Part shown: one piece after another, positions 1 to 8,487 of the stretch
Layout: the number at the start of each line of letters is the position of its first letter
Position numbering within the stretch: the first letter of the stretch is position 1
Source of the DNA: DASYZQ01 sp035946175
Lineage (GTDB): Bacteria > Patescibacteriota > Saccharimonadia > Saccharimonadales > UBA4665
Direction: 5' to 3'
DNA length: 56,296 nt
Assembly (NCBI GenBank): GCA_035946175.1
Contig: DASYZQ010000041.1
Span: 1-56,296 of the forward strand
The notes under the pieces: model-generated
Database searches by the model: none
Seen by the model: the letters and a program-made list of their open reading frames with translations, nothing else
Told to the model about the DNA's origin: nothing
Program-made: the position numbers and the translations under genes

Positions 1-2
1 AG

Positions 3-920
3 ATTCTTTTCGATACGCTTAGAACCGAAATACACATCCCGGATAATGGCATTAATGAGCAGGGTATAGCCGATTACTTTGGCCAATTAGGACTGCCTGT
101 CCCTGGTATTATTGCGTTTGATCTCCAAAGACCGCCTGCTGAATTTCATCAACGCTTAGCTCATAGAATATTTGTTGACGACGGCGAACGTCTTCATCTC
201 GGTGTGTATTCTGCTGGCCTAAATATTGCTTTTTTGGCACTGGATCGATTCAAGTATTGGTCTCTAGATCCCAACCGCTATGCGGCTCACGAAGTCGCTC
301 ACGCAAGTAACCGTCGTGTCATCACATATGCTCAAGCTCCCGAAGGCGGGATGTATTTTAGGACAGAGGGAGTAGGGTTTCAGTCTAAACCATTCGTTGA
401 GGGCCGTGCCGAATTATTGGGCGCTCATTGTAAGGCATTTTTAGTGAAATGCCGCACTGAACCTTGGCCTTACTATAAACTACCAACTTCTTTTAACGCA
501 CCGCTCAAGTTAATCAGAGTTATGCCTGGGATGTATGGCGATACTTCATATAGGCTTCGTTTTTTCGATTTTAGCTATGCAACAGATTGGGCTATCAACT
601 TGGAATTGCTCATTGCCAAACGGCCGTCATTGCTTGATGCGGTACTATATGCCGATCAGGGTTCCGAAGAGGGTATAAATACGCTGCAGAGCGAGTTTGA
701 CGCTATACAGCCAGGGCTACTCGAGCGCTGGCGTACTGACGATTCTGTCGATTTGACTGTCAGTGGCCTAGCGATGACCCGGTATATATTGGATACGTTC
801 TATGGCGCGGAATATCCTGACGATGAGGGATATCTTGATTCAGAAGCCTGGTCCCACATAGATCATGCCAACCGGTTCGTGGATCAGCTCTTGCGAGACA
901 GATTGCAGCAAACCGGTTAG
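3..920 (+). CDS. HEXXH zinc metallopeptidase-like protein, 5' truncated by the window edge
   Basis: The frame is open from base 3 to a TAG at 918-920, so the true start lies to the left of the window. A GTG at 204 is inside the open frame and is not evidently the start. The key motif is HEVAH at 288-302, a gluzincin-type HEXXH in which two His bind zinc and Glu is catalytic. About 36 residues on comes FVEGRAELLG, whose Glu is a plausible third ligand. No signal peptide can be judged because the N-terminus is missing. The substrate is unknown. It converges with ligD across a short gap. Family assignment rests on the motif alone. Confidence 0.6.
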   Translation: MLFDTLRTEIHIPDNGINEQGIADYFGQLGLPVPGIIAFDLQRPPAEFHQRLAHRIFVDDGERLHLGVYSAGLNIAFLALDRFKYWSLDPNRYAAHEVAHASNRRVITYAQAPEGGMYFRTEGVGFQSKPFVEGRAELLGAHCKAFLVKCRTEPWPYYKLPTSFNAPLKLIRVMPGMYGDTSYRLRFFDFSYATDWAINLELLIAKRPSLLDAVLYADQGSEEGINTLQSEFDAIQPGLLERWRTDDSVDLTVSGLAMTRYILDTFYGAEYPDDEGYLDSEAWSHIDHANRFVDQLLRDRLQQTG

Positions 921-973
921 CGCTGAGGTTAATTTACAAATCAGCTAAATTTCCACGAAATTGTCGATTGCTT

Positions 974-3421
974 CTATCGTGACTGTTTTGTCTCAATAGT
1001 TTTGAGGATTTTAGGAAGCTGTATGCCCTCTTTAAGGGTCGGATTCCACAGATCACCAGTACGCTTCAGACGATTGAGCGCATTCTTAATAGTGAAATCC
1101 GTTGGGCTCAAGCCGGCTGTGACTTCGTTCCAATGCAGCGGCATAGATACCGTCGCATCAGGCGTTGGACGAACTGAGTACGGGGCAGCCAGGGTTTGGC
1201 CTTCGCGGTTTTGCAGGAAGTCCAGATAGATCTTGTGTCTTCGTTTTTCTGGCATGCGCTCCACGCTTGTTAGCTTGGGCGTCCGTTTATTGACCTCTAA
1301 AGCAATCAGGTGTGCCAGGTTTTTGCCCTGTTCGAAGCTATAGCGGGCATGCAGCGGAATGTAGATATGGAGGCCGGTTTTACCGGAGGTCTTGGGATAG
1401 GTCGGTATGTCCCATTCGTCACACACTGTTTTGACGATTTGTGCGACCTCGATAACATGGGCAAATGGCACGCCTTCCGGATCAAGATCGATAACAATCC
1501 AATCTGGTTTGTCCAGGTAACCGACCCGTGAGTTCCATGGGTTTATTTCGATGGAGCCGAGCTGCACGATGTATAGCAATGTATTGAGATCTCCCCCAAC
1601 GATCCAACGCAAGGTGGCATTGTTTGAGTCGGAGAATATATTGGCATGCGACACCCAGTCCGGCAGGTGTTCGTTATTTTTCTGGAAAAAACTTTCGCCG
1701 GTGATACCGTTGGGCATACGGTTGAGCGATAGGGGTCGGTTCTTGAGATAGGGCAAGATATATGTCGCTACTGAGCGATAATAGTCGATAAGATTGCCTT
1801 TAGTGTAGTGGTGCTTGGGAAAAAATACCTTGTCGAGATGGGTTAGCTCAAATGGTAACTCCGTGGACTTTGATGTACCTTTTTGCTTCGGAGGTGATTT
1901 CGCTGTTTCACGATGCACCTCAGTTGGCTTCTTGTCCGGGCGCAGCCCTTTATATTCCGGTTGACGCATATAGCCCTCCTCCGTCCATTCACTAAAGACC
2001 ATCTCACATACCAGCATGGGCTTAGCCCAATGCACTGGCGCGTTCGGCTTTGGTGTTGAGGCAAACGGCGAGGTTTCGCGTTCCAGCTTGGCAAGCTTGT
2101 CGCGGAGTAGTTTACGCTGATCGTCAGGAATACCGCCGCCGGAATGGCCGACATAATGGAGCTGGCCTTGATCGTAAGTGCCGACCAGGAGTGAGCCGAG
2201 GTATTTACGCCCGCCGCGCGGCTCAGTATAGCCGCCGATCACTACTTCTTGCCGGAGATGGGTCTTTATCTTAAGCCAATCATTGCCCCGCTCACCGGGC
2301 CGGTAGGGACTTGATCCGAGTTTGGCGACCATACCTTCCATGCCCTGACGCTGCATTTCCTTGAAAAGTTTAAGCCCGCTATGCTCAACATGGTCAGAAT
2401 AGCGCAGGCTGTCACTGAGGGGTATGACGGCTTTTAGAAGAGCCTTACGCCTCAGCAGAGGCATAGACTGTACGTCTCGTCCGTCACACCATAAGATATC
2501 AAAGAGATAGTAGCAAAGTGTGCCTTGCGGCTGGCGGTGCCAATTTTGAAGCCATTCGAAATGAGCCCCTCCGTCTTTATCCAAGACCACAATCTCGCCG
2601 TCGACAACCACGTCGTGTTTGAAGCTACGTAGAGCTTCGACAACAGGAGGATATTTTTGTATGAAGTTGTTGCCGGCGCGCGAGTAAAGCGCTATCGACG
2701 AGCCCTGCTTGCTGGCTATTGCCCGATAGCCGTCCCACTTGATTTCGAACAACCAACCTTCGCGATCAAACGGTTCGTCTACCAGGGTGCAGAGCATTGG
2801 TTTGACAAGTTTTGACGGCGACCGCTTGGGATATTCGGAGAGATCGGGGAGCTTACCATGGGCACCCAGATCATCGACCCGCTGGCTGCTTCTGACAGAC
2901 GTATCCTGCCTAGTGACGTCAGTTGCCGATGCGGCATCATCCTGCTTCTTGACGAGCAGCCACGATTTGTCGTCCTTCATTTTTATGAGAGCGAATTCGC
3001 CATGCAGCTTTTCGCCGTGCAGGACAAATGTCATGTGGCCGGCCTTGAATTCACGGCGTAATGTTTTTTGACTGTCTTCGGCTTTGCCGGCGCGGGCGAC
3101 GTAAGTTCCTTCGTCCCAGATGATGACGTTACCAGCACCATAGTTGCCTTCAGGTATGATACCTTCGAAGTTGCGATAATCGTAGGGGTGATCCTCGGTC
3201 TGAATGGCCAAATGATGTTCATGCGGGTTCAGAGTTGGTCCTTTGGGTATGGCCCAGCTCTTTAGCACACCGTCGAGCTCAAGCCGGAAATCGTAATGGA
3301 GCGTAGTGGCATGGTGCTCCTGAACAACGAAACGAAGCGAGTGGTGCTTTGAGCCTGATCCCCCTTTTGGTTCGGGAGTATGGTTGAAGTGACGTTTTGC
3401 GGTATATGCTCGCAGGCTCAT
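974..3421 (-). CDS. ligD: ATP-dependent DNA ligase LigD (phosphoesterase-ligase-polymerase)
   Basis: 815 residues, the usual length for a three-domain LigD of bacterial non-homologous end joining. Residues about 20-160 are the 3'-phosphoesterase domain (HHATTLHYDFRLE motif). The nucleotidyltransferase/OB ligase domain follows, with the adenylated lysine in KWDG at Lys228. The C-terminal third is the primase-like polymerase domain, with the metal-binding acidic pair in VIDLDPEG (Asp645, Asp647). The PE-Lig-Pol order is that of Pseudomonas LigD. All active-site motifs look intact. The gene lies 6 bases downstream of ku on the same strand, so the two form an operon for joining double-strand breaks, with LigD trimming, filling and sealing ends recruited by Ku. 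The stop is TAG. Confidence 0.96.
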   Translation of the reverse strand: MSLRAYTAKRHFNHTPEPKGGSGSKHHSLRFVVQEHHATTLHYDFRLELDGVLKSWAIPKGPTLNPHEHHLAIQTEDHPYDYRNFEGIIPEGNYGAGNVIIWDEGTYVARAGKAEDSQKTLRREFKAGHMTFVLHGEKLHGEFALIKMKDDKSWLLVKKQDDAASATDVTRQDTSVRSSQRVDDLGAHGKLPDLSEYPKRSPSKLVKPMLCTLVDEPFDREGWLFEIKWDGYRAIASKQGSSIALYSRAGNNFIQKYPPVVEALRSFKHDVVVDGEIVVLDKDGGAHFEWLQNWHRQPQGTLCYYLFDILWCDGRDVQSMPLLRRKALLKAVIPLSDSLRYSDHVEHSGLKLFKEMQRQGMEGMVAKLGSSPYRPGERGNDWLKIKTHLRQEVVIGGYTEPRGGRKYLGSLLVGTYDQGQLHYVGHSGGGIPDDQRKLLRDKLAKLERETSPFASTPKPNAPVHWAKPMLVCEMVFSEWTEEGYMRQPEYKGLRPDKKPTEVHRETAKSPPKQKGTSKSTELPFELTHLDKVFFPKHHYTKGNLIDYYRSVATYILPYLKNRPLSLNRMPNGITGESFFQKNNEHLPDWVSHANIFSDSNNATLRWIVGGDLNTLLYIVQLGSIEINPWNSRVGYLDKPDWIVIDLDPEGVPFAHVIEVAQIVKTVCDEWDIPTYPKTSGKTGLHIYIPLHARYSFEQGKNLAHLIALEVNKRTPKLTSVERMPEKRRHKIYLDFLQNREGQTLAAPYSVRPTPDATVSMPLHWNEVTAGLSPTDFTIKNALNRLKRTGDLWNPTLKEGIQLPKILKTIETKQSR

Positions 3422-3427
3422 GCGGGG

Positions 3428-4195
3428 CTACTCTTTGAGGCTGGCCTTTAATGCATCCATAAGATCTTTGGCATTTGAAGCTGCAGCCGGTTGTTTCGGT
3501 TTGCTGGTGTGCGTTTTGCCTTTGGCCTTTTGCTTGATGAGTGCTTCCAGCTCTTCGGTGTAGGTGTCACGTAAATCTTCGGCAATAAACGGTCTGGTCT
3601 CCTGCTTGATGAACTTGAGGGCCATATCGATTTCTTTTTCGGTAAGATCTTTGTCCGACGGAATGTCCAGGTCAGCGGCTTCCCGCAGATCAGTTGGGTA
3701 GCGCATCTGGTTTAGTACCAATACCCGTCCTGACGGTTTGATGGCAGCAATGTGCTCATGTTCGTGCATTGCGAACTTGGCAAGGGCTAGCTTATTGGAC
3801 TTATGCAACGCTGCTCGAAGTAGCGCATAGGCCTTTTCCCCGCCTTTCTGAACCTCAAGATAGTAAGGTTTTTCAAAATAGCGGATATCTATGTCGTTGG
3901 TATCGACGAACTGGAGGATGTTGATCGTCTGGGTCTTTTTGGCATCAAGCTCATCAATGTCCTTTGGCGTCAGGACAACGTAATCGCCTTCCTGATACTC
4001 ATAGCCTTTGACAATGTCGTCCCAGGGGACTTCCTCGCCGTCTTTGGTGCACATCCGGGCATAGCGGATTGGCGCACGGTCGGTTTTATGGAGCATGTCC
4101 AGATCAATACCCTGGTGCGGACTGGTAGCGCTATACATCCGTACCGGGATACTGACAAGCCCGAAACTGATTGATCCGCTCCAGAGTGGTCGCAT
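3428..4195 (-). CDS. ku: Ku-family DNA end-binding protein
   Basis: About 255 residues from the MRPLWSGSISFGL start, the canonical bacterial Ku N-terminus; upstream TTG (4222) and ATG (4219) codons would only add a non-conserved stretch. The family block around VPWDDIVKGYEY and the HEHEHIAAIKPSGR segment are visible. The C-terminus is short and lysine-rich (KQKAKGKTHTSKPKQ), typical of the DNA-binding and LigD-interacting tail. Ku forms a homodimeric ring on double-strand ends and recruits LigD, which is encoded immediately downstream. It is transcribed divergently from the gene at 4237. The start has no strong Shine-Dalgarno sequence. Confidence 0.95.
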   Translation of the reverse strand: MRPLWSGSISFGLVSIPVRMYSATSPHQGIDLDMLHKTDRAPIRYARMCTKDGEEVPWDDIVKGYEYQEGDYVVLTPKDIDELDAKKTQTINILQFVDTNDIDIRYFEKPYYLEVQKGGEKAYALLRAALHKSNKLALAKFAMHEHEHIAAIKPSGRVLVLNQMRYPTDLREAADLDIPSDKDLTEKEIDMALKFIKQETRPFIAEDLRDTYTEELEALIKQKAKGKTHTSKPKQPAAASNAKDLMDALKASLKE

Positions 4196-4236
4196 ACTTC
4201 TTATGGTACTACAAACCATCAAGTGGATCGAGTATC

Positions 4237-4830
4237 ATGAGGGGGATGAGTGCATACGATGAACTTAGGAAGCGATATCTACCGAGGCATATCAAAATGC
4301 TGATCATTGCCGAATCTCAGCCCCCAGCTTCTCATATACAAAGCAGTCGCCAATTCTATATGACTGATCGTATTAGAACTGATGATCGCCTTTTTACAAA
4401 TACAATTCGGGCGCTTTATCCTGAGACTGTCGATGCCCCAGAATCGGAGCTAGAACAGCACAAGGAACAATGGCTCCGTCGTTTTCAATCAGATGGCTGG
4501 TACATGATTGAGGCGCTCAATATATCTCTGCCCCATGAAGAAACCAAGGATCAACGTCAGGAATTAATACGAGCAGGATTGCCAGACCTGATTGAGCGCA
4601 TAAAAAAACTGGCCGAGCGAGATACTAAGATCATATTGATAAAATCTAACGTATTTGAAGTGGCCACTGAACCGCTTAGGAAAGCTGGTTTTAGGGTATT
4701 AAATCGGGAACTGGTTGACTATCCAGGCCAGTATAACCAACGGTCATACCGGGAGAAGCTGGCCAAGTTGGCACGATTGGGTGGAATACAAGCCGCCGGT
4801 CAGGGAGATCATAAGCCGATCTTAGATTAG
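4237..4830 (+). CDS. Uracil-DNA-glycosylase-superfamily-like protein (tentative)
   Basis: About 197 residues from ATG 4237; ATG 4246 (MSAYDELRKRY) is an alternative start. The protein begins a beta strand at KMLIIAESQPP, which resembles the motif-1 region of UDG-superfamily proteins (xxxGExP-type loop), followed by an aromatic FYM segment and a Rossmann-like alternation through IILIKSNVFEVA. I cannot identify a definite catalytic Asp/Asn or a motif-2 histidine, so the activity is unproven. It is transcribed divergently from ku-ligD across about 40 bp, so a shared repair role is plausible but inferred. It overlaps the convergent membrane-protein gene by 9 bp. Confidence 0.5.
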   Translation: MRGMSAYDELRKRYLPRHIKMLIIAESQPPASHIQSSRQFYMTDRIRTDDRLFTNTIRALYPETVDAPESELEQHKEQWLRRFQSDGWYMIEALNISLPHEETKDQRQELIRAGLPDLIERIKKLAERDTKIILIKSNVFEVATEPLRKAGFRVLNRELVDYPGQYNQRSYREKLAKLARLGGIQAAGQGDHKPILD

Positions 4831-5415
4831 TGCCCTTTTGGGGGCGGGATTACTCCTTACCTGTTTGCGCCAGACAAGCATCATTACAAAGACGAGATCA
4901 GCTAACACGAGAGAAGCTGGGTAAAGCGCAGTTGTCCAGTTAAAGCTTTGTAAAGCGAACAGGCTGACGAGGAACTTCAATCCTGACAGAGTATAGGTCC
5001 ACTTATTTTCGGTTTCAGGATGATGATACGCTTTGCGAAATGTGGGGATGAATGCTATGGCATCAGTAACAGTAATGATGAGGATTGCCCACAATGGATT
5101 GCCGGTAATACGCCACATCGGAATGGCGAGCAATGAGAGGAAGAAAAACGCCCAATCGCTTTTAGCTATCAATACGCGAGAAGATTCGCTAAGCCCGACG
5201 ATTGCGAAGGCAAAACTGCAAAGAGCGGTAAATCCGGTGGCCCATGCTCCTGGTCCACCGCCGCTAGAAATTTGGGCGACGAAAGCTATTGCAGTCAGAA
5301 CCCCCCATACAAACCAAGTGAATGCGTGAGGCTTAATTTTACCCTGCAATATTCCTCTTGCGTAGAATGCGTAACCAAACAATCCAAGTCCAATCGCGAG
5401 AATGCTGAGAGTCAT
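4822..5415 (-). CDS. Multi-span membrane protein of unknown function
   Basis: About 197 residues from MTLSILAIGLG (ATG 5415); the start 21 bases upstream adds only a polar stretch. About six hydrophobic segments are visible, with conserved-looking polar turns (KIKPHAFTWFVWG near residue 30, TDAIAFIPTFRKAYHHPETENKWTY near 130). The repeated short helices with W/P-containing turns recall PQ-loop/SWEET-like architecture, but no clear PQ motif is seen, so I leave it unassigned. It probably sits in the cytoplasmic membrane. Its 3' end overlaps the convergent gene ending at 4830. Confidence 0.7.
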   Translation of the reverse strand: MTLSILAIGLGLFGYAFYARGILQGKIKPHAFTWFVWGVLTAIAFVAQISSGGGPGAWATGFTALCSFAFAIVGLSESSRVLIAKSDWAFFFLSLLAIPMWRITGNPLWAILIITVTDAIAFIPTFRKAYHHPETENKWTYTLSGLKFLVSLFALQSFNWTTALYPASLVLADLVFVMMLVWRKQVRSNPAPKRALI

Positions 5416-5570
5416 TTGTTGGGTTCCTGTGTGCACTGCCTGATTTTAGCATTGCGTATTGGTTTTTACATTAGACCCGGGCTTAAAGGCACCGTCAACT
5501 GACATGGAACAATCGTAGCCCTGTAGGTAATTGGATGGCTAGGCATAACAACCTTCGATTGGCTTCGCCC

Positions 5571-5588
5571 CAGGGTTACCTAACCCTG
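5571..5588. repeat. Perfect inverted repeat, 8-bp arms with 2-bp centre
   Basis: CAGGGTTA-CC-TAACCCTG lies in the 287-bp gap between two minus-strand genes. Related GTAACC words recur at 5652-5661 (GTAACCCAGG) and 5683-5691 (CCTGGTTAC); those two can form a 9-bp stem with a one-base bulge downstream of the LPxTG gene. It could be an operator or part of a 3'-end structure. I see no T-run, so it is not a typical intrinsic terminator. The rest of the gap holds no recognisable gene. Confidence 0.4.
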
Positions 5589-5702
5589 TTCCGCATTATT
5601 TGACTGTGTCGAAAATTATTACATCTGTTTCGATTGTTAAAACTTATTATGGTAACCCAGGAGGCAGTCGATTAATCTATGGCCTGGTTACAACCTATTT
5701 AT

Positions 5703-6551
5703 CTATCTAGCAGAATGTGCATGAGCCGGCCGGTGGTGTAGAGTATGACGTCGCCGCCGAAGATGGCGGTGGGTCATGTGGAAAGCGTAACCTCCGATAA
5801 CAGCTAGCAAGGCTATAATAATGACCGCACCTGGGCCAGTGTTTGGTAGTTGCGTGATAGGAGCCGACGCCGTCGTTACCTGCGTAGTTGGTGTTGGTGC
5901 AGGGGTTGGAGTCGGCGAGGGTGTAGGGGTTGGAGTTGGTGTAGGTGTCGGAGTCGGCCGTGGTCTTTTTATTGGGGTTCCAAACACAGAGTTACCGCAC
6001 GGTGGCATGACTGCAAACTGTACCACCCCTTGGCTGTTGAATAGTACCCAAACTGGTATGCTTTCTACGCCGCTACCATATGCAACCTGATTGTTGCCGC
6101 GGAAGTAGGTTTTGCCGTTAATTCTAAATGCTGTCTCACCGGGAATTTGCTGCCGTCCGATGCTCCAGGCATCAGTAGCGACAGTTTGACCATCGACGAC
6201 AATACGGCCATCCCTGAGATCTGAACCTAGTTCTGCACTACTCAGGAATTGATTGTAGTCGTTTGACGGCAAACCGGACCACGCATAAACTCCCTGTAGA
6301 TCGTCAGGCTTATTGATTTTAAGGTCACCAATGAATTCAGTCTTTGATGTTGCTCCGCATGGCAAAATGGCATTTTGCGAGCAGTCTCGAGCCACACTCA
6401 GTGCCAAGGCGGGAAAAGTAGCTCGAAGCAACTCAACGAACAAAGCCCCTATGAAGGCTCCTACTAGCATGCCGTGGACGAATTTTGGCGTTGTGGCGAT
6501 TAGTCTTTTGGAGTGATAATTAAAGTTTCTCTTCGTTTTCTTCTTGGTCAT
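5703..6551 (-). CDS. LPxTG-anchored surface protein with Pro-Thr stalk
   Basis: 282 residues. A basic N-terminus is followed by a membrane/signal segment (about residues 25-55, FVHGMLVGAFIGALFVELL). Next comes an extracellular globular region of about 150 residues with several Cys, then a Pro-Thr repeat (about residues 197-225) that would form an extended stalk. The C-terminus is a classical sortase signal: LPNTG, a hydrophobic helix (AVIIIALLAVIGGYAF), and a basic tail that is unusually His/Arg-rich. Sortase would cleave at LPNT/G and attach the protein to the wall; no sortase gene is in the window. Expression probably starts at the ATG itself (see promoter at 6558-6586). The globular part contains a YFRGNNQ/VWVLFNSQGV-like region I do not recognise. 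Confidence 0.85.
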   Translation of the reverse strand: MTKKKTKRNFNYHSKRLIATTPKFVHGMLVGAFIGALFVELLRATFPALALSVARDCSQNAILPCGATSKTEFIGDLKINKPDDLQGVYAWSGLPSNDYNQFLSSAELGSDLRDGRIVVDGQTVATDAWSIGRQQIPGETAFRINGKTYFRGNNQVAYGSGVESIPVWVLFNSQGVVQFAVMPPCGNSVFGTPIKRPRPTPTPTPTPTPTPSPTPTPAPTPTTQVTTASAPITQLPNTGPGAVIIIALLAVIGGYAFHMTHRHLRRRRHTLHHRPAHAHSAR

Positions 6552-6557
6552 ATATCA

Positions 6558-6586
6558 ATTATATAGCTGCTTATGGTTTTTCCCAA
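6558..6586 (-). promoter_or_regulatory. Sigma-70-type promoter giving a probably leaderless mRNA
   Basis: On the minus strand: TTGGGA (6586-6581), 17-base spacer, TATAAT (6563-6558), then only six bases (TGATAT) before the ATG at 6551 of the LPxTG gene. Transcription would start at or within a base of the start codon, and no Shine-Dalgarno sequence is present. Confidence 0.7.
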
Positions 6587-6801
6587 AGGGTACTTAATTT
6601 TTCTAGACAGAATGGCAAAGGGCTGACTTTTTCCACCTTCTTGGCATTCGGGTTGTTATATGATAGTCGCCATGCGCTGTTTCGATAGGTTTACGATTAT
6701 ATAACCTTGTGTTTAGGACACCGAAAAGACTGCCTTAATTTTAGTTAGGGATTATGTGAAATATTGCACTGACATGCCCGGTCGTAATTACTAGACTCAT
6801 C

Positions 6802-6957
6802 TTAAAATAAATGCCACAGCAGGATAAGGATGCAGGCAAATTGCACCATGCTCAGATAGTTCTGCAGATGACGTTCGTATCTCGTGACAACCCGTTTGTA
6901 GTTTTGTATCCAGGCATTGAATCGTTCAACCTTCCATCTCGTCTGTACCGGTGTAGC
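6802..6957 (-). pseudogene. IS5-family transposase, C-terminal remnant
   Basis: On the minus strand the last 51 codons before TAA at 6804-6802 read RWKVERFNAWIQNYKR, then VVTRYERHLQNYL, the hallmark C-terminus of IS5/IS427-type DDE transposases (R-W-x-V-E-R...F-x-W...R-x-x-x-R-x-E). A TAA at 6960-6958 interrupts the frame just upstream, and further 5' no long frame remains. No intact terminal inverted repeats were found. This is an eroded insertion in the gap between two surface or secreted-protein genes. Confidence 0.75.
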
Positions 6958-7087
6958 TTACGTCCGTCTTGTGTCAAGGATGGTCATTGCTTAGCCCAAC
7001 TATCTCCTAGTCAGTGGCACGTTTATGTAAAGCAGCTTCGGAAAGTGCTACATCGGATCGAGTCCGTAAAGTGAGAGCTGTCGGAAG

Positions 7088-8008
7088 TTATTTTAATCCG
7101 TAGACTGTTTGAAGCAGTTGTGCTGCAAGTTGTGGCTTTGGTGCTACGCAGTTCGGGCAGTAAGTACTTTTGCCGGAAAGGTTCAGCCAGTAGCCATCAG
7201 CAATCGAGCGTATGGTTTTATATGCTCCGTATAGTTGGTCAAAAGTTACTGATTGACCGTCGGGCCCCGTGGCGATACCAACATACACCTTTATTTTTGG
7301 ATTAGCCTTTCGGGCCTGCGCAGCGGCCGTTGTAACGAAGTGTGTAAATTTGCTTAAGTCAGGCTCTAGGTACTGGGCTTGTATATCGATCACATCGGCG
7401 TATTGAGCTGCTCCTCCGGCGACATTACGCGATAGGTATGTGTCTTGGGTATTGTTATCTATTGGTGTGCCACTTGCTCTCACGATGTCTGCTGCAGGGG
7501 CTGTAATATACAAGAGTCCATGCCTGTGCAATAAATCGCCGACTAGGTGCTCATACTCATCAGGGTGCTGTTGCTCGACGGCTGGAGTGAAGGACCAATT
7601 TTCGTTATCGTACATCACTGCTTTGTAGTTGCCTGGAAGTGTTCCGTCTGCTAAAGCCTCATCTATCTTCTGATAGCTCTGGTATGTAACGGTTGGCACG
7701 CCAATATGGCCATCACCGACGACGAAAGTGTCGTTATTGCTGAACGCTGTATTAATTAGTGTCGGACTTGCTCCGCTTGCCTTCAAGCGGCTAAAAGTGT
7801 AGGCACCAATTATCCAACCCGGCTTGATAGTACATGAATCGCTGGCACAAGCACTGCCTTGAGTTGTCTGCGCGTTTGTGATCGATGAATCTCGTTGGTG
7901 TAGGCATAAAATCATGCCTGCACATCCAAACAGCAGCCCAAGCGCTAGCGTGAATACTAATCGGAACCTTAAGCGATGTGAAGTAGATTTTTCTATGAGC
8001 GTGCCCAT
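7088..8008 (-). CDS. Secreted or membrane-anchored protein of unknown function
   Basis: 306 residues. Residues about 14-36 (RFRLVFTLALGLLFGCAGMILCL) form a signal anchor or signal peptide. The LFGC stretch is only a poor lipobox, so lipidation is doubtful. The exported part has a TIM-barrel-like alternation and motifs (MYDNENW, the HRHGLLYITAP region, YADVIDIQAQ, YWLNLSGKSTYCPNC) that I associate with uncharacterised secreted proteins of Actinobacteria; this is from memory, not a search. Two Cys pairs (CASDSC, CPNC) are near the ends of the mature protein and could be disulfides. A TAAACT -10-like box lies 7 bases before the ATG, suggesting a leaderless transcript. Confidence 0.75.
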   Translation of the reverse strand: MGTLIEKSTSHRLRFRLVFTLALGLLFGCAGMILCLHQRDSSITNAQTTQGSACASDSCTIKPGWIIGAYTFSRLKASGASPTLINTAFSNNDTFVVGDGHIGVPTVTYQSYQKIDEALADGTLPGNYKAVMYDNENWSFTPAVEQQHPDEYEHLVGDLLHRHGLLYITAPAADIVRASGTPIDNNTQDTYLSRNVAGGAAQYADVIDIQAQYLEPDLSKFTHFVTTAAAQARKANPKIKVYVGIATGPDGQSVTFDQLYGAYKTIRSIADGYWLNLSGKSTYCPNCVAPKPQLAAQLLQTVYGLK

Positions 8009-8128
8009 ACAAAAAAGTTTAACATCTAGAGGTTCATTTATCTTGAAGACGCTCTTTAAGCATGCGCCGACAAGCTATATGATGGCAGGCCACGGCATCC
8101 AAAGTATAAAACATACAGAGACAAGCCA

Positions 8129-8329
8129 ATGTTTCAACTGTTGGAACCTTTTGTCTCTGAAGAAGTTACTGGTTGGCAGACTGATACTGCTGACGAACCT
8201 ATTTTACTACAGATGTACGAAGCCCTGCTGAACTACCAAGACTTCAAGGAACGGTTAGCGGGTCTACGGTCATTAGTCGGTATGCTACCACCGTCCAGCC
8301 GTGTTGCCGACAAGAGCTTTTTGGTATAA
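8129..8329 (+). CDS. Possible small protein, 66 residues
   Basis: The reading frame MFQLLEPFVSEEVTG... is acidic and has a plausible amphipathic helix in its centre (MYEALLNYQDFKERLAGLRSLV). It is on the strand opposite its larger neighbours and fills a gap of about 480 bases. There is no clear Shine-Dalgarno sequence or homologue I recognise. Its TAA stop lies inside the -10 box of the following small gene. Could be spurious. Confidence 0.35.
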   Translation: MFQLLEPFVSEEVTGWQTDTADEPILLQMYEALLNYQDFKERLAGLRSLVGMLPPSSRVADKSFLV

Positions 8330-8330
8330 T
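8325..8330 (+). promoter_or_regulatory. Extended -10 promoter element
   Basis: TTGG-TATAAT on the plus strand contains the TGn extension immediately before TATAAT. The start codon of the 40-residue gene follows after only six bases (AAAAGT), so this is a candidate leaderless promoter. No good -35 is apparent, which fits extended -10 promoters. Confidence 0.55.
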
Positions 8331-8336
8331 AAAAGT

Positions 8337-8459
8337 ATGTCAGATACCGATAACCCAGATGAGCCTACGCCTTATAGCGCACCTGACGGACGTGAACACA
8401 TCTTGGAAGTAGGTGATGAAGCCCCTAATGTGGTCAAGAAACCGAAGTTAGAACAATAA
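8337..8459 (+). CDS. Small acidic protein, 40 residues
   Basis: ATG at 8337 to TAA at 8457-8459 encodes a polar, Pro/Asp/Glu-rich peptide starting MSDTDNPDEPTPYSAP and ending KKPKLEQ. It has no membrane segment or Cys and is probably disordered. The main support is a strong extended -10 box placed exactly as for the other apparently leaderless genes nearby. No known family is recognised. Confidence 0.5.
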   Translation: MSDTDNPDEPTPYSAPDGREHILEVGDEAPNVVKKPKLEQ

Positions 8460-8487
8460 CCAAATACTTGTAGAACCTAGTAGTGGT

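Noticed and set aside
5821..6090. Plus-strand Gly/Val-rich frames
   Set aside because: They are shadows of the Pro-Thr repeat in the LPxTG gene on the other strand.
6811..7074. An 87-codon plus-strand frame
   Set aside because: It is antisense to the IS5 transposase remnant, which has recognisable family residues; the plus-strand frame has none.
7900..8008. Lipoprotein signal in the secreted protein
   Set aside because: LFGC has Phe at -2, a poor lipobox, and a second Cys lies in the same helix; a signal anchor fits better.
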